Assembly: GCA_964353255.1 (NCBI GenBank)
Contig: CAYGVJ010000004.1
Span: 24,207 to 88,206 of the forward strand
Length of the DNA stretch: 64,000 nt
From: VFZS01 sp964353255
GTDB lineage: Bacteria > Acidobacteriota > Terriglobia > Bryobacterales > Bryobacteraceae
Direction of reading: 5' to 3'
Part shown: piece by piece, positions 42,305 through 53,100 of the stretch
How the letters are laid out: each line of letters begins with the position of its first letter
How positions within the stretch are numbered: the first letter of the stretch is position 1
Translations under genes and position numbers: made by a program
Notes under the pieces: generated by a model
What the model saw: the letters and a program-made list of their open reading frames with translations, nothing else
The model's database searches: none
Told to the model about the DNA's origin: nothing

Positions 42305-42558
42305 TCGCCCCGGTCACAAGTTTCCAGGGAATACTTCCGCTTTCTTTTCAATGAGCTGGCGGTGCGCCCGACGCTGACGGCAAGTGAGGGGTCTACAGTG
42401 GGGACGACAGAGGGAGTACGGTCCAGTCCCTGATACATTCCTTGCGCAGACCCCGTCAGAACCCTTCCCTGCTGCCCACCCGCTCTCGACCGAGAGCGTA
42501 CCGCCCAACACGCCGGACTCCCTCTTGACCAACTGCCCCACCCTGGAGGCTGGCGCCG
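42305..42558. other. Intergenic stretch with no recognised gene
   Basis: About 250 bp (650 bp up to the next intact gene). No supported coding frame, RNA gene or terminator was seen here; the only recognisable item in the wider gap is the zinc-ribbon remnant at 42559. Confidence 0.5.
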
Positions 42559-42759
42559 CTACTTCCGTGCGCCGCGTGGCGCCCGCCGGCTGCAAAAGTC
42601 AATGGCAAGCGGCGGCTTGGGCGCCCACCGCTCACCTTCGGGGAGGACGCGGGACGGCGCGAGCTCGGAGATGCCCTCCTCGCGCTGGGGCTTGCCGCAT
42701 CGGTGATAGAAGCGAGCGTCAGCCGGTAGTTCCGCGCCGCATGTGCAAAACTCGGCCAC
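42559..42759 (-). pseudogene. Remnant of a zinc-ribbon protein
   Basis: Reads MAEFCTCGAELPADARFYHR then CGKPQREEG. This is the usual double CxC/CxxC zinc-ribbon start of acidobacterial proteins, but the first Cys of the second knuckle is Tyr. After about 30 residues the frame loses any protein-like pattern and stops. I take it as a truncated remnant. Confidence 0.5.
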
Positions 42760-42853
42760 ACGTCCAGTTCGCCGCAGAGCTTGGTCGTGGGTGTCCGTGT
42801 CTCAGGCAAGGCGTTCAAGGGCGACAACCGAAGGAACGCCGCGTGCCGATTTC

Positions 42854-42868
42854 AGGATTAAGAATCCT
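42854..42868. promoter_or_regulatory. Palindrome upstream of the glycosidase-like gene promoter
   Basis: AGGATT AAG AATCCT, 6-bp arms with a 3-base spacer, in a locally AT-rich stretch 15 bp upstream of the -35 hexamer. Position fits an operator, but nothing shows which protein would bind. Confidence 0.35.
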
Positions 42869-42882
42869 TAATTATTCGGCAC

Positions 42883-42911
42883 TTGACACCGGAAAGACGG
42901 CGAAGTACTAT
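42883..42911 (+). promoter_or_regulatory. Strong sigma-70-like promoter
   Basis: TTGACA, 17-bp spacer, TACTAT, 43 bp upstream of the chosen start. The -35 box is perfect and the -10 box matches five of six. It is the best promoter match seen in the window. Confidence 0.6.
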
Positions 42912-42954
42912 GAACCCAACGGTCATCCCCACTATCGTAACCAGGGAGGGCAGA

Positions 42955-44565
42955 ATGCCGGTGCCGGGCTTCCGCTATTGGCATTGTTGGGTGTTTGTTT
43001 TGTTGCTGTTGGGTTCGGGGCGGGGTCTGTTTGCGCAGATCGCAGGCTCCAGCGCCGTGGAGATCAATCTGGCGTACCTGCCTATCGATGTTTACACCTC
43101 CAAGAACTGCCTTCACAGCGCGTGCAGCCCGGACTACAAATGGGCGCGATACATCCAGGCTTGCAGCCAGGATCTCACGGTACGCCAGTGCGTGAAGGAC
43201 TCGCTCGCCGGCTTCAAGCATCCCCCCGAGCAGAATGTCAGCGGGGTGCGGTTCATGTTCGCCTTCCGGGGGATTGGTTTCAGCACGCCCCTGAACCCCG
43301 ACGGCACGGTTAACTCCAACTGGCGCAACAACTTGAACCTGTTCTTCGCGGACATGAAGGCGGCGGGGATCAACAATGTCACCCCATCGCCGCGGTTCTA
43401 CGGAGGCGACTACAACGAGCGGCTGTATGCCGAGGATCCGTGCAGTGAGGGGGCGCCATACCCCTTCAGGCTCTTTGAGTTCTTCCCTATGACCCCGTTT
43501 GGGAACGCCCGTAACGACAACGGAGTGTGGGGGCTTTGGAGGGCGGAGTTTAGCCCGTCGTATGACTGCTCGCCGCCCGATCCCATTTTTGCCGGCTGGC
43601 CCCAGTTGTACGGGGTGATCGAGGCGGTGCTGGGCGCGGCCTCCTCGAACGGTCTCACCGTTTCCCAACTGGACATGCAGAACGAGGTGAACATCGGTTC
43701 GTTCACCGTGTACGGAAGGCTCATTTACGATCAGTCCCACCCCAGAGCCGGTCAGCCCCCGGAGAGTGACGAAAACGTTTTAGGCGAGGTCCGTGCTTTG
43801 ATGACCAAGTACGGCTTCAAGTGGGAGCGGGTGACTTTGTCTACGGGAGCCACGGTCCGGTTGGATACGGCATCGGAGTGCGATTCCGTCTACGGTGACT
43901 CCGCCAGAGTGATCGAGCTGTCCGCCCTGACTGCTGCGCTGTCGCACCAGCCTTTTGGGACAATCGCGGAGTATCAAGCGAGCGGGCTCTTTTCCTGCGG
44001 GGGACACCTCCAGGCGGACCCGCTCCCGGCTCAGCTACCCTTCAACTACGCGGCAAGCTTGCCGCAAATCATCGACGTGCACTCCTATCCTTGCGCCAAG
44101 AGAACGTTATTCTGCGACGCCTGTAATACGAACAACTGCCAGATCAACTATGACGCCGGGCACCCGGTGGAGTGTCGCAAATGCAACACAGATCAGCCCG
44201 ACGCCTACCAAGAAGCCCGCCGGTTCTTTCAGGCCGTCAGAGGGTTCCTAGACGGGTATGACCCAACCGGCTGGGGCGCCCCGTCCGGGAATGTGAACAC
44301 TATGTTCATGCTGGGCGAGACCATCAGCAACACCACAAACCCGAGCTACCCGAACTACAATTGTGACGGCCCGGACTATGAGCAGTTTCCGGCGGGCGCT
44401 GCTGTCAACAACGTCTTGGGCTTCAACAACGCCAGCCCGGGCCTGTACGGTCGATATCTGGCGGGCGGAGGGGCAACCACGGTTTTTCGACCCTGGCACT
44501 CACTGACCAACACATCGTGTTACCCCCTGGTCCAGACGCTGGGGCCCTACGCTCCGTCCCCGTGA
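42955..44565 (+). CDS. Secreted protein resembling a clan-A glycoside hydrolase
   Basis: Start at ATG 42955 chosen for GGGAGGG upstream and the following signal peptide (FRYWHCWVFVLLLLGSGRGL). The 536-residue product includes SQLDMQNEVNIGSF, where NE (243-244) looks like the acid/base of (beta/alpha)8 clan-A glycosidases, and FMLGETISN late in the chain, a possible nucleophile Glu. A Cys-rich loop CDACNTNNC is also present. The overall order fits a TIM barrel, but I cannot match a family. Downstream is another small secreted protein on the same strand. Confidence 0.55.
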   Translation: MPVPGFRYWHCWVFVLLLLGSGRGLFAQIAGSSAVEINLAYLPIDVYTSKNCLHSACSPDYKWARYIQACSQDLTVRQCVKDSLAGFKHPPEQNVSGVRFMFAFRGIGFSTPLNPDGTVNSNWRNNLNLFFADMKAAGINNVTPSPRFYGGDYNERLYAEDPCSEGAPYPFRLFEFFPMTPFGNARNDNGVWGLWRAEFSPSYDCSPPDPIFAGWPQLYGVIEAVLGAASSNGLTVSQLDMQNEVNIGSFTVYGRLIYDQSHPRAGQPPESDENVLGEVRALMTKYGFKWERVTLSTGATVRLDTASECDSVYGDSARVIELSALTAALSHQPFGTIAEYQASGLFSCGGHLQADPLPAQLPFNYAASLPQIIDVHSYPCAKRTLFCDACNTNNCQINYDAGHPVECRKCNTDQPDAYQEARRFFQAVRGFLDGYDPTGWGAPSGNVNTMFMLGETISNTTNPSYPNYNCDGPDYEQFPAGAAVNNVLGFNNASPGLYGRYLAGGGATTVFRPWHSLTNTSCYPLVQTLGPYAPSP

Positions 44566-44612
44566 CCGGGGTGCAGCCGGAAGGGCGGTGCCAATGCACT
44601 CAGGAGGAATCA

Positions 44613-45347
44613 GTGGCTAGCAACTTTTGGCGAATTGGCAAGGCACTCCTGGTGGCGGGGTGCATGAACGTTTTGCCGGCCGGCGCCCAGACCGGGACCC
44701 TCGAAGGCATCGTCTCCAGCCAGGGGGCGGCCGTGGAGGGCGCCGAGGTCTCCTACTGGCGCGACCGGCGCTTCATCCGGCGCGAACCGTACGGGGGATG
44801 GGAACCGGCCGCTGGAGAGCCGGTGGTCAGCGGTACGGTGAGGCCGGCTCGCGATGGACGCTTTGTGATCGGCGGCCTCCCGCCTGGGAGCTACACGCTG
44901 TGCGCGGCGGTCCCGGCGGGCGGATATCTGGAGACGTGCTGGTGGTCGGGCGCCTTGACGGTGAGGGTCTCATCCGGCCAGGTGGTCTCGGGCGTACGCA
45001 TGGAGCTGAGGCGTGGCGTCGAAGTGCGAATTCGGGTCAGGGACTCCGGCAGGCTTCTGCCGCAGGTGGGAGGCCCGCGGATACCGCCAAAGTTAGTCCT
45101 TGGGGTGAGGACAGCCCGCGGCGGCTTCCGGCCAGCGCAGGCCCTCACGCCACCGGGGACGGAGCGACTGTACTCCGTTACAGTACCTCTAGACACGCCA
45201 CTGCATTTGTGGACCTTCAGTGAGGAGCTTGCACTGGCAGATGACCGAGGAGTGTCATTTCATCCGAAGGGCGGGACCGCACCCTTTGCGGTGCCTTCGG
45301 GGAGCGGCGGACCGGAGTTCGTGGTGGTGGTGACGGGGAGGCGGTAG
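44613..45347 (+). CDS. Small secreted protein with carboxypeptidase-regulatory-like domain
   Basis: GTG start at 44613 with AGGAGG six bases upstream. The 244-residue product has a signal peptide (ALLVAGCMNVLPAGAQ) then TGTLEGIVSSQGAAVEGAEVSYW and DGRFVIGGLPPGSYTLCAAV, the usual pattern of a carboxypeptidase-regulatory-like beta sandwich. No catalytic site is visible. It lies between two other secreted proteins and probably acts at the cell surface. Confidence 0.65.
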   Translation: MASNFWRIGKALLVAGCMNVLPAGAQTGTLEGIVSSQGAAVEGAEVSYWRDRRFIRREPYGGWEPAAGEPVVSGTVRPARDGRFVIGGLPPGSYTLCAAVPAGGYLETCWWSGALTVRVSSGQVVSGVRMELRRGVEVRIRVRDSGRLLPQVGGPRIPPKLVLGVRTARGGFRPAQALTPPGTERLYSVTVPLDTPLHLWTFSEELALADDRGVSFHPKGGTAPFAVPSGSGGPEFVVVVTGRR

Positions 45348-45350
45348 GCG

Positions 45351-47144
45351 GTGCATTACTGGAACAAGGTTGAGAGCGCAGGTTGTGGCGCGGACACTCC
45401 TGGAGCTGTGAAGGACTTGCCCGGAAGCCCGCGGCCCGACAAGACGGGAGTCTTATCTCACAGCACACCTCACGACAAGACGGGAGTCTTATCCTACACC
45501 ACAGCTCACGCACTTGCAGCGTTGAGTATGCTCTTTGCTTGCTTGCCTGCCAGCGCCCAGAAGCCGGTAGTGGCGGCAGTGGTCAATGCGGCCAGTTACG
45601 CCAAGCCCGATTACGCGTGGTATGTGGCGGCGCCGGGTTCGATCACCACCGTGTTCGGCTCAAACCTGGCTAACACCACGCTGGCTGCCAAAGACTTCCC
45701 GCTGCCGAAGACTCTGGGGGGAACTTCGGTCACCTTCTTTAGTGCGGGCAGCGACCCGCCCAACAAGCCACTGGCGGCTCCGCTGTTCTTTGTGTCTCCA
45801 GGGCAGATCAACCTCCAGGTCCCCTCTGGGGTGCTACCGTACGGGGGCATGGGGGGGGGGACTATCGGCCTGGTGGTGACGACCTCGGCCGGCTCCAGCG
45901 ATCAGTTCGCTATGCCCATCAACGTTACAGCGATGGGCATCTTCACACTCGATAGCAGCGGCTGCGGCCCCGGTGCCGTGCTGAATGTGGCCCAGGACGG
46001 GAGTGTCACCGTCAACGGCCGCGAGAACAGTGTCTCGCCCGGGGGGATCGTGAGCATTTACGGAACCGGGCTGGGTCAAGACCGGGACCGCTGGCCGGAC
46101 GGCGAACCGGCGCCGCTGGATCGGCTCTTACGGATGTTCGTTGGGGCCAGGGTCCAAGTGCCGACCACGTCGTCCGCTTCAACCTGGTTGGCGGCGCTTT
46201 TCTCCGGGCGCGCCCCGGGGATGGTGGGAGTAGACCAGGTGAACGCGCGGTTGCCAGAGGACCTGGTCGAAGGCTGCTCGGTGCCTCTGCGCCTGGCAAG
46301 TTCTCTGTCCACCAGCCAACCGGTCACGATCGGTGTGCGGCGGGGAGGGGGCCGGTGTGTAGATCCGCCGCCGGAGAGCCTGGGGCTTATCCGTTGGCAG
46401 CGCACGGTGACGAGTGGTATCCAACCCCCTCCCCCCAGCGACACGCTGTCCGTTGAGTTCTCGGCGGGGTTGGTCAAGGACTTTCCCCAGCCCCTTCAGC
46501 TCGGCCTCGACTGTCCGATCAACTGCTGGACCGGCGGGAGCACCGACCGGCTGGGGCCCTCATGCCCAGGAGTCGGCGACTGGCCGTTGTCCGCGGGCCG
46601 GCTGACGGCCCAGGGGCCCGGCTTTGGGCCTCTGGAGTTCGTCCCGCAAGGGACCCGCGAGCAACTGGCGTATGTCTTGCGGTTGCCCGAAGGAACAATC
46701 AAGCAGGGGACCTTTCGGGTGGCCTCGGCTGGCGGACCTGCGGTGGGGCCTTTCGAGACCAGCATTGACATCCCGGCGCCCATCCGGGTGCTGTCGAGCT
46801 TTCCCCCGGGCGCGAAGATCCCCAGCCAATCGTTCACTTGCCGCTGGGAGGGTGGGGACCCGGAAGGTGTGGTCCGGGTGCGGCTGATCTCGCGGGAGCC
46901 AAGCATGGGTATCGAGGACTTTCTGGAAGGCAAGGCTCGAACGTCGGCCGGGCAAGTCAGCATGTGGCCTCTATCGAGCGACAGGCTCCCGATCGTGACT
47001 TGGTCCGAGGTCGAGGTCGTAGTCACCTACAGCTCCGAGGGGGCGCAGGTTAAGTCCTTCCAGGCGGACGGTCTGACCAAGGGCGGGCGGCACACCTGGA
47101 GCTACGAGTTCCGTTTCGGCGGCCTGCGGTTCGGGAGTCAATAG
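45351..47144 (+). CDS. TIGR03437-type secreted protein
   Basis: A 597-residue frame. The core VVNAASYAKPDYAWYVAAPGS-like opening (VVNAASY, then APGSITTVFGSNL), LPKTLGGTSVTF, PLFFVSPGQINLQVP, VSPGGIVSIYGTGLG and VDQVNARLPEDL is the TIGR03437 pattern seen in many Solibacter proteins. The GTG at 45351 has GGGAGG upstream, but the first 59 residues are encoded largely by repeat DNA (two 36-bp units giving DKTGVLS twice) ahead of a hydrophobic stretch (LAALSMLFACLPASAQ), so the true start may be near 45522-45528. The C-terminus shares GPF-x3-IDIP with the partial gene at position 1. Confidence 0.75.
   Translation: MHYWNKVESAGCGADTPGAVKDLPGSPRPDKTGVLSHSTPHDKTGVLSYTTAHALAALSMLFACLPASAQKPVVAAVVNAASYAKPDYAWYVAAPGSITTVFGSNLANTTLAAKDFPLPKTLGGTSVTFFSAGSDPPNKPLAAPLFFVSPGQINLQVPSGVLPYGGMGGGTIGLVVTTSAGSSDQFAMPINVTAMGIFTLDSSGCGPGAVLNVAQDGSVTVNGRENSVSPGGIVSIYGTGLGQDRDRWPDGEPAPLDRLLRMFVGARVQVPTTSSASTWLAALFSGRAPGMVGVDQVNARLPEDLVEGCSVPLRLASSLSTSQPVTIGVRRGGGRCVDPPPESLGLIRWQRTVTSGIQPPPPSDTLSVEFSAGLVKDFPQPLQLGLDCPINCWTGGSTDRLGPSCPGVGDWPLSAGRLTAQGPGFGPLEFVPQGTREQLAYVLRLPEGTIKQGTFRVASAGGPAVGPFETSIDIPAPIRVLSSFPPGAKIPSQSFTCRWEGGDPEGVVRVRLISREPSMGIEDFLEGKARTSAGQVSMWPLSSDRLPIVTWSEVEVVVTYSSEGAQVKSFQADGLTKGGRHTWSYEFRFGGLRFGSQ
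45385..45399 (+). repeat. 15-mer GTGGCGCGGACACTC, dispersed copy
   Basis: Same 15-mer as 12213-12227. Here it is inside the 5' part of the TIGR03437-type frame, followed by two tandem 36-bp repeats. Confidence 0.6.
45438..45509 (+). repeat. Two tandem 36-bp repeats
   Basis: Units 45438-45473 and 45474-45509 share an identical first 20 bases and a similar 16-base end. The shared part contains AAGAC-GGGA-GTCTT, a small hairpin. They add DKTGVLSHSTPH and DKTGVLSYTTAH to the N-terminus of the frame. Confidence 0.7.
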
Positions 47145-47171
47145 GCTCGGCCCAATCGAGGAGGTAGCGAA

Positions 47172-50100
47172 TTGAGACTGAGGGTCATTCTCGCACTTAG
47201 CCCGCTTTGCGCTGGCTGCGTAGCAGCGCAACCTCCTGGCAACTTTCCGGCAGGGCGCATCCAGGCGGTCTACAGCCAACTGCCGTTGCACTTCGAGTCT
47301 GATCAGGGGCAGACGGACCCCGAGGTGGAGTGGGTTGCCCGCGGCGCCGGCTACGCTCTCTGGCTGACCCCAACCGGGGCTGTTCTCGCCCTGCCAAGTG
47401 CACCTTCCGCAGCGGATCAGGGGCGTAAAGCTGCCCTGCTGCGCATGGAACTCGTCGGTGCCCGTGCCGGAGCCGTCTCGACAGGGCTGGACCTGCTACC
47501 GTCCAAGACTCACCGCTATGCGAGCCGCGACCCACGCAACTGGAGAACCGGCATCCCGAACTACGCGCGCGTGCGCTATGCCGGGATTTACCCGGGCATC
47601 GACCTGATCTACCGAGGCGCCCCGGGGCGGCTGGAGTACGACTTCATAGTGGCTCCCGGCGCGGACCCGGGGCGGATACGTCTCCGGTTCACAGGAGTTG
47701 ACGGGCTGGAAATCACCACCGCCGGCGACCTAGTGCTGAAGACCGCTGCGGGCGAGGTTCGCCACCAAAGGCCCCGTATCTACCAGGAGAGGGCCGCAAA
47801 GACGATAGGAGTGCCCGGCCGGTTCGTAGCTCGTGGCAGGGACGAAGTCGGGTTTGAAGTCGGCGCCTATGACCGCAATCACGCTTTGGTCATCGATCCG
47901 GTCCTGATCTACTCCACCTACCTCGGCGGATTGCACCTGGATGGCGCGTACGGCGTCGCGGTGGACTCGGCTGGGAACGCGTATGTGGCCGGGGTGTCGG
48001 CGTCGGTCAACTTCCCGCCGCCAGGCTCGTACCGGCCCAGTTGCCGGGAGTATGACGCCTACGTGGCGAAGCTTTCGTCAGCGGGGGTGCTCGCGTGGAC
48101 TAGTACTACACCGAATACCGGCGCCTTGCTGTGCGGCGGCAAGGAGGACAACCTTCCGCCAGTCGGGGGAGTAGCCGTGGACGCCTCCGGCAACGTCTAC
48201 GTGGTGGGCACCACTGAGGCAGAGGACTTCGTTGTCACGGCGGGCGCCCTGCAAACCACGATCAATCGCGATCTCCAGATCAAGGGTCCGGACGGAACAA
48301 GACCGCTGCGGGACGCCTTCGTGGTCAAGCTGAATTCGAGCGGCACGATGGTCTACGCCACCTATCTTGGGGGCAATGCCGACGACCGGGGCTACGAGAT
48401 AGCGGTGGATTCCTCCGGCAATGCCTATGTCACGGGCATGACCGGCTCGACCAACTTCCCCGTAGTGAACGCATATCAGAACGCCAGCCATCACGCGGGC
48501 GACGCTTTCGTGGCGAAGCTGAACGCCTCCGGGACAGCGCTTCTCTACTCCACCTATCTGGGCGGAGCCAAATACGATGCGGGGTACGCCATCGCCGTTG
48601 ACAGCTCCGGCGCAGCCTATGTTGCGGGCGTGACCCGATCAAGCGATTTCCCCACCGTGTCTGCATTGCGCGGTTCTTTCCTGGCCAAGGACATCCAGGA
48701 CGCGTTTGTGGCCAAGGTCAGCCCCTCAGGATCGGGGTTGGTCTATTCGACGCTTCTCGGCGGCAGCCTCGAAGATGCGGCCCAAGCGATCGCCGTGGAC
48801 AGTAGCGGTAACGCCTACGTTGCGGGATGGACCCGTTCGACCGATTTCCCCACCGCAGCGCCGCTGCGAGCGGTCTTTGGCGGTGGAGGCGTGGATGCGT
48901 TCGTGACCAAACTGGGGTCAGCCGGCAACAGTCTGGTCTATTCGACCTACCTGGGCGGGTCTGGGGATGATACTGCCTTCGGCATCGCCGTAGACAGCTC
49001 AGGCAGGGCATACGTGGCCGGGCGTACCGGCTCGGGTGACTTTCCCGTAGTGGACGGTCTCAGCAACCCCACGTCGGGCTTGGACGAGGCGTTCATCGCC
49101 AAGCTGAACGCCTCTGGAGGTGCGCTGCTGTATAGCACGAAGCTGGGCGGCAGCGGTGAGGATTGCGCGCGCGCGATTGCCGTGGACAGCAGCGGGGACA
49201 ACGCTTATGTGGCCGGGATCACCTACTCCACGGACTTCAACTTGGTCAATCCCCAGACCATGGGGACCCTCGGCTCCTCGGAGGGCTTCGCAGCGCGTAT
49301 CTCCGCTTGTGGGTACGGCATTTCGCCGCAAAGCGCCTCGTACAGCGCGAGTGGTGGAACCGGGAGTGTTGCTGTGACGGCTTCCCAGGGATGCGGCTGG
49401 ACCGCGCTGAGCGGCGTCCCCTGGGTCACGGTCACCGGAGGCTCCCCTGGGAGCGGCAACGGGACGGTGAACTACTCGGTGGCAGCCAACACCTCGGGTT
49501 CGTCGCGCACGGGCACACTGACAATCGGCGGGCAGAGCTTTCAGATCACCCAGGCGGGCACGGGTTGTAGCTACGCGCTCTCTGCCACCAGCCAGTCGGT
49601 GGGCGCCAGCGGGGGACCTGGTTATACCGTTAACGTGATCACCGGCAGCGGCTGCGCCTGGACGGCCGTCAGCAACGTCTATTGGGTGACGATCACCTCG
49701 GGCTCCTCGGGAAGCGGCACTGGGGCGGTGGTGTACTCGGTGGCCGCGAACGGCGGTAGCGCGCGCACGGGCACCCTCACCATTGCCGGGCAGACCGTTC
49801 AGATCATTCAGGGGGCAGGCAGCACCAACTTTCCGCCGACCGTGGACGGCGTCACCGGGCCCACCACCACGGGTGGCAGCTCGTCCGGGGCGTTCCTGTC
49901 GCAGTATTCCGACCCCAACGGGTACACGGACCTGCGCTACATGTACCTGAAGGTCAGCGCCACGGGCCTGGATACGGACTCGTGTCTGGTTCTCTATGAC
50001 CGCGCCTACAACTCGATGTGGCTGCGCGACAACACCAACTCCTACTATCTGGGTCCAGTGACCCCGGGAGCCTCGGGCACGATGGAAAACAGCCAGTGCA

Positions 50101-53100
50101 GCGTGAGTGGGGCATACTCCGGGCAGATTGGCTGGACCAGCACGCTCTGGTGGAGCCCGTGGCTGAACTTCAAGGCCGCCTTCGCCGGGGCCAAGAACGT
50201 CTACCTGCGGGCGCAGGACTGGACGGGCCTGGATACGGGGTGGCAGCAGAAGCTGACCTGGACGGTGGGAGAAGCCGAGTACCAAGTCCCGGCCTCCGTG
50301 TCGGTGACACCGTCCACCGGCGCCGGGACGAGCCAGATCTTCAGCTTCGTCTACAGAGATCCCGACGGTTACACCGACCTGACCCAGGCCGAAGCCATCC
50401 TCAATTCCATCATGAGCGGCGTGGGCGCCTGTTACATCCGTTACAACCGCAGCCAGAACCTGCTGTACCTGGCCGATGACGCTGGCAGCTTCACCGGCGG
50501 CGGGCTTGCCCCGGGGACGGTAGGCACGCTCCAGAACAGCCAGTGCAGCCTCAATACCGGCGGGTCTTCGGTCTCGGGCTCCGGCACCGACTTGACCGTG
50601 CGACCGGCGGTCACTTTCAAGACCGCCTTCGGCGGCGTGAAGACGGTGTACCTGTGGGCCCGCGACGGTTGGGGTCTGGAGAGCGGCTGGAAGTCGCTTG
50701 GGATCTGGCTGGCGCCGAGCATGACTAATGCCGTGGCGGTCACGGTGTACAACACCGGAGTGGTCTCGGCCGGCGTTCCGGCTGCCGACGGAGCGGTGGA
50801 CGGCCACTACCGGCTGACCAGCAGCCCCGATACCGCCTACCCGGGACCCAACGCCATTGTGGTGAACTCCACCGGCTATCCTATCCCGCCGTGGGTGGCG
50901 AACGACTCCAACTCGAAGTGGATCGCGCCTCGCCGCGATGCAGGTACCCCCAACTACAACGCCCCCGGGACATACGTCTATCAGACTACGTTCGATCTCA
51001 CCGGGCTCAACCCGGTCACAACGGTGCTGGTGGGCCGGTGGGCGACCGATAACTCGGGAACCATCCGGCTCAACGGGGTGACGGTGGGCACGGCGTCGAA
51101 CACCTTCGACGCTTTCACACCCTTTCTGATGACCAACGGCTTTGTAGCCGGGGTGAACACCCTGGAGTTCGTGGTGGACAACTGGACCACCTCGCCCAGC
51201 CCCACCGGTCTCCGCGTCGAGGTCAGCGGGGTTGCCGCCCCGGCCTCCTCGGGGACCCCATTCACGGTCTACAGCACCGGTGTTACTACGCCCGGTGTTC
51301 CCGCCGCCGACGGCGCCGTGGACAGCCACTATCAGCTTGTGAGCAGCCCGGATGCTGCCTACCCGGGTCCCAATGCCGTCGTGATCAACTCCACCGGGTG
51401 GCCCATTCCACCGTGGTTGGGCAACGATTCCAATTCGAAGTGGATCGGGCCGCGCCGGGACGCAGGCGCATCCCCGTACAACTCCCCCGGGACTTACACC
51501 TACCGGACCACGTTTGACCTGACCGGTTTCGTTCCGGCAACCGCGGCACTGACCGGCAAGTGGGCCACGGACAATTCCGGTACAATCAAGCTCAACGGGG
51601 CCACGGTGGGGACAGCCTCCAGCACTTTCGACGCGTTCACCAACTTCACTATCAACAGCGGTTTCATAGCCGGGGTGAATACGTTGGAGTTCGTAGTGAA
51701 CAACTGGACCACCTCGCCCAGCCCCGCCGGCCTGCGCGTGGAGATCAACGGCTCCGCGGGTCCTGCGGTTAACTTCACACTAACCTTGAGTCCGACCAGT
51801 GTTGTCGGCGGAGGCTCTACGACCGCCAATAAGGTGACCCTCGACAGCCCGGCGCCTGCCGGGGGAGCCGCCGTGTCCCTCTCCAGTTCCGACCCGTCCG
51901 TCGCTGCGCCGCCCGCCACTGTCACCGTGGCCGAGGGAGCCACGATTTCCCCCAATTTCACTATTACGACGTCGGGGGTTGCCGCCACGACGGCGGTCAC
52001 GATCCAGGCAACCTACGTGGGGGCGAGCAGAACCGCGACTGTCACCGTGAATCCCGCGGCGCTGGACACCCTCGACCTGACTACCAGCTCTGTGGCGGGG
52101 GGCAACTCGGTTACCGCCAATCACGTGCATCTGACCGGGCACGCTCCTCCCAGCGGCGCGGTGGTCTCGCTGACCAGCTCCAACCCGGCGGTGGCTGCGG
52201 TGCCTGCCAGTGTGACGGTGGCGGCCGGGGCGAGCACCTCGCCAGATTTCACCATCACCACTGTCTCGGTGGCCAGTTCCACCCCGGTTACGATCACCGC
52301 CACCTACGCGGGCGTGAGCAAGACGGCGACCCTGACCGTTAATCCCACCGCCGCGCTGTCATCCCTGACCCTTTCGCCCGCCACCGTGGTGGGCGGGTGG
52401 TCCCCCAGCGCCAACACAGTGACCCTGACCGGGCCGGCGGGGCCAGGCGGGGCGGTGGTCACGCTTACGAGTTCCAACTCGTCGGTGGCCACGCCGCCCG
52501 CCAGCGTCACGGTGGCTGAGGGCGCCACAGTTTCCCCCGATTTCACCATTACAACCTCGGGAGTTGCCGCCCAGACGGTGGTCACAATCCAGGCGACCTA
52601 CATGGGGGTGACCAAGACCGCGACTCTCATCGTCAATCCCGCGGCGCTGAACGCCCTCCACGGGATCCCCAGCACGGTGGTAGGCGGCAACTCGCTCGCC
52701 ACTAATCACGTGCATCTGACCGGAGACGCCCCTCCCAGCGGCGCCGTGGTTTCGCTGACCAGCTCGGAGCCGGCCGTGGCTGCGGTGCCTGCCAGTGTGA
52801 CTGTGGCGGCCGGAGCAACCACGTCGCCGGATTTCACTATCACCACTGTCTATGTGGCCAGTTCCACGCCGGTTACGATCACCGCCACCTACCTGGGCGT
52901 GAGCAAGACGGGGACGCTGACGGTGAATCCGCCGACGCCCAACACGCTGCATCTTTCGCCCAGCACTGTGGTGGGCGGAGTCTCCACCACGGGCAACCAC
53001 GTGCACCTGACCGGCCCGGCCGGACCGAGCGGGGCGGTGGTCACGCTCACGAGTTCGAACCCAACGGTCGCCTCGCCGCCGGCCAGCGTGACGGTGGCGG

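Noticed and set aside
42456..42827. 123-codon minus-strand frame in the gap before the glycosidase-like gene
   Set aside because: Overlaps the better-supported zinc-ribbon remnant in another frame; no protein-like pattern.
48999..51329. 776-codon minus-strand frame inside the SBBP gene
   Set aside because: Antisense of repetitive GC-rich coding DNA; composition is Arg/Gly/His-rich without any motif.
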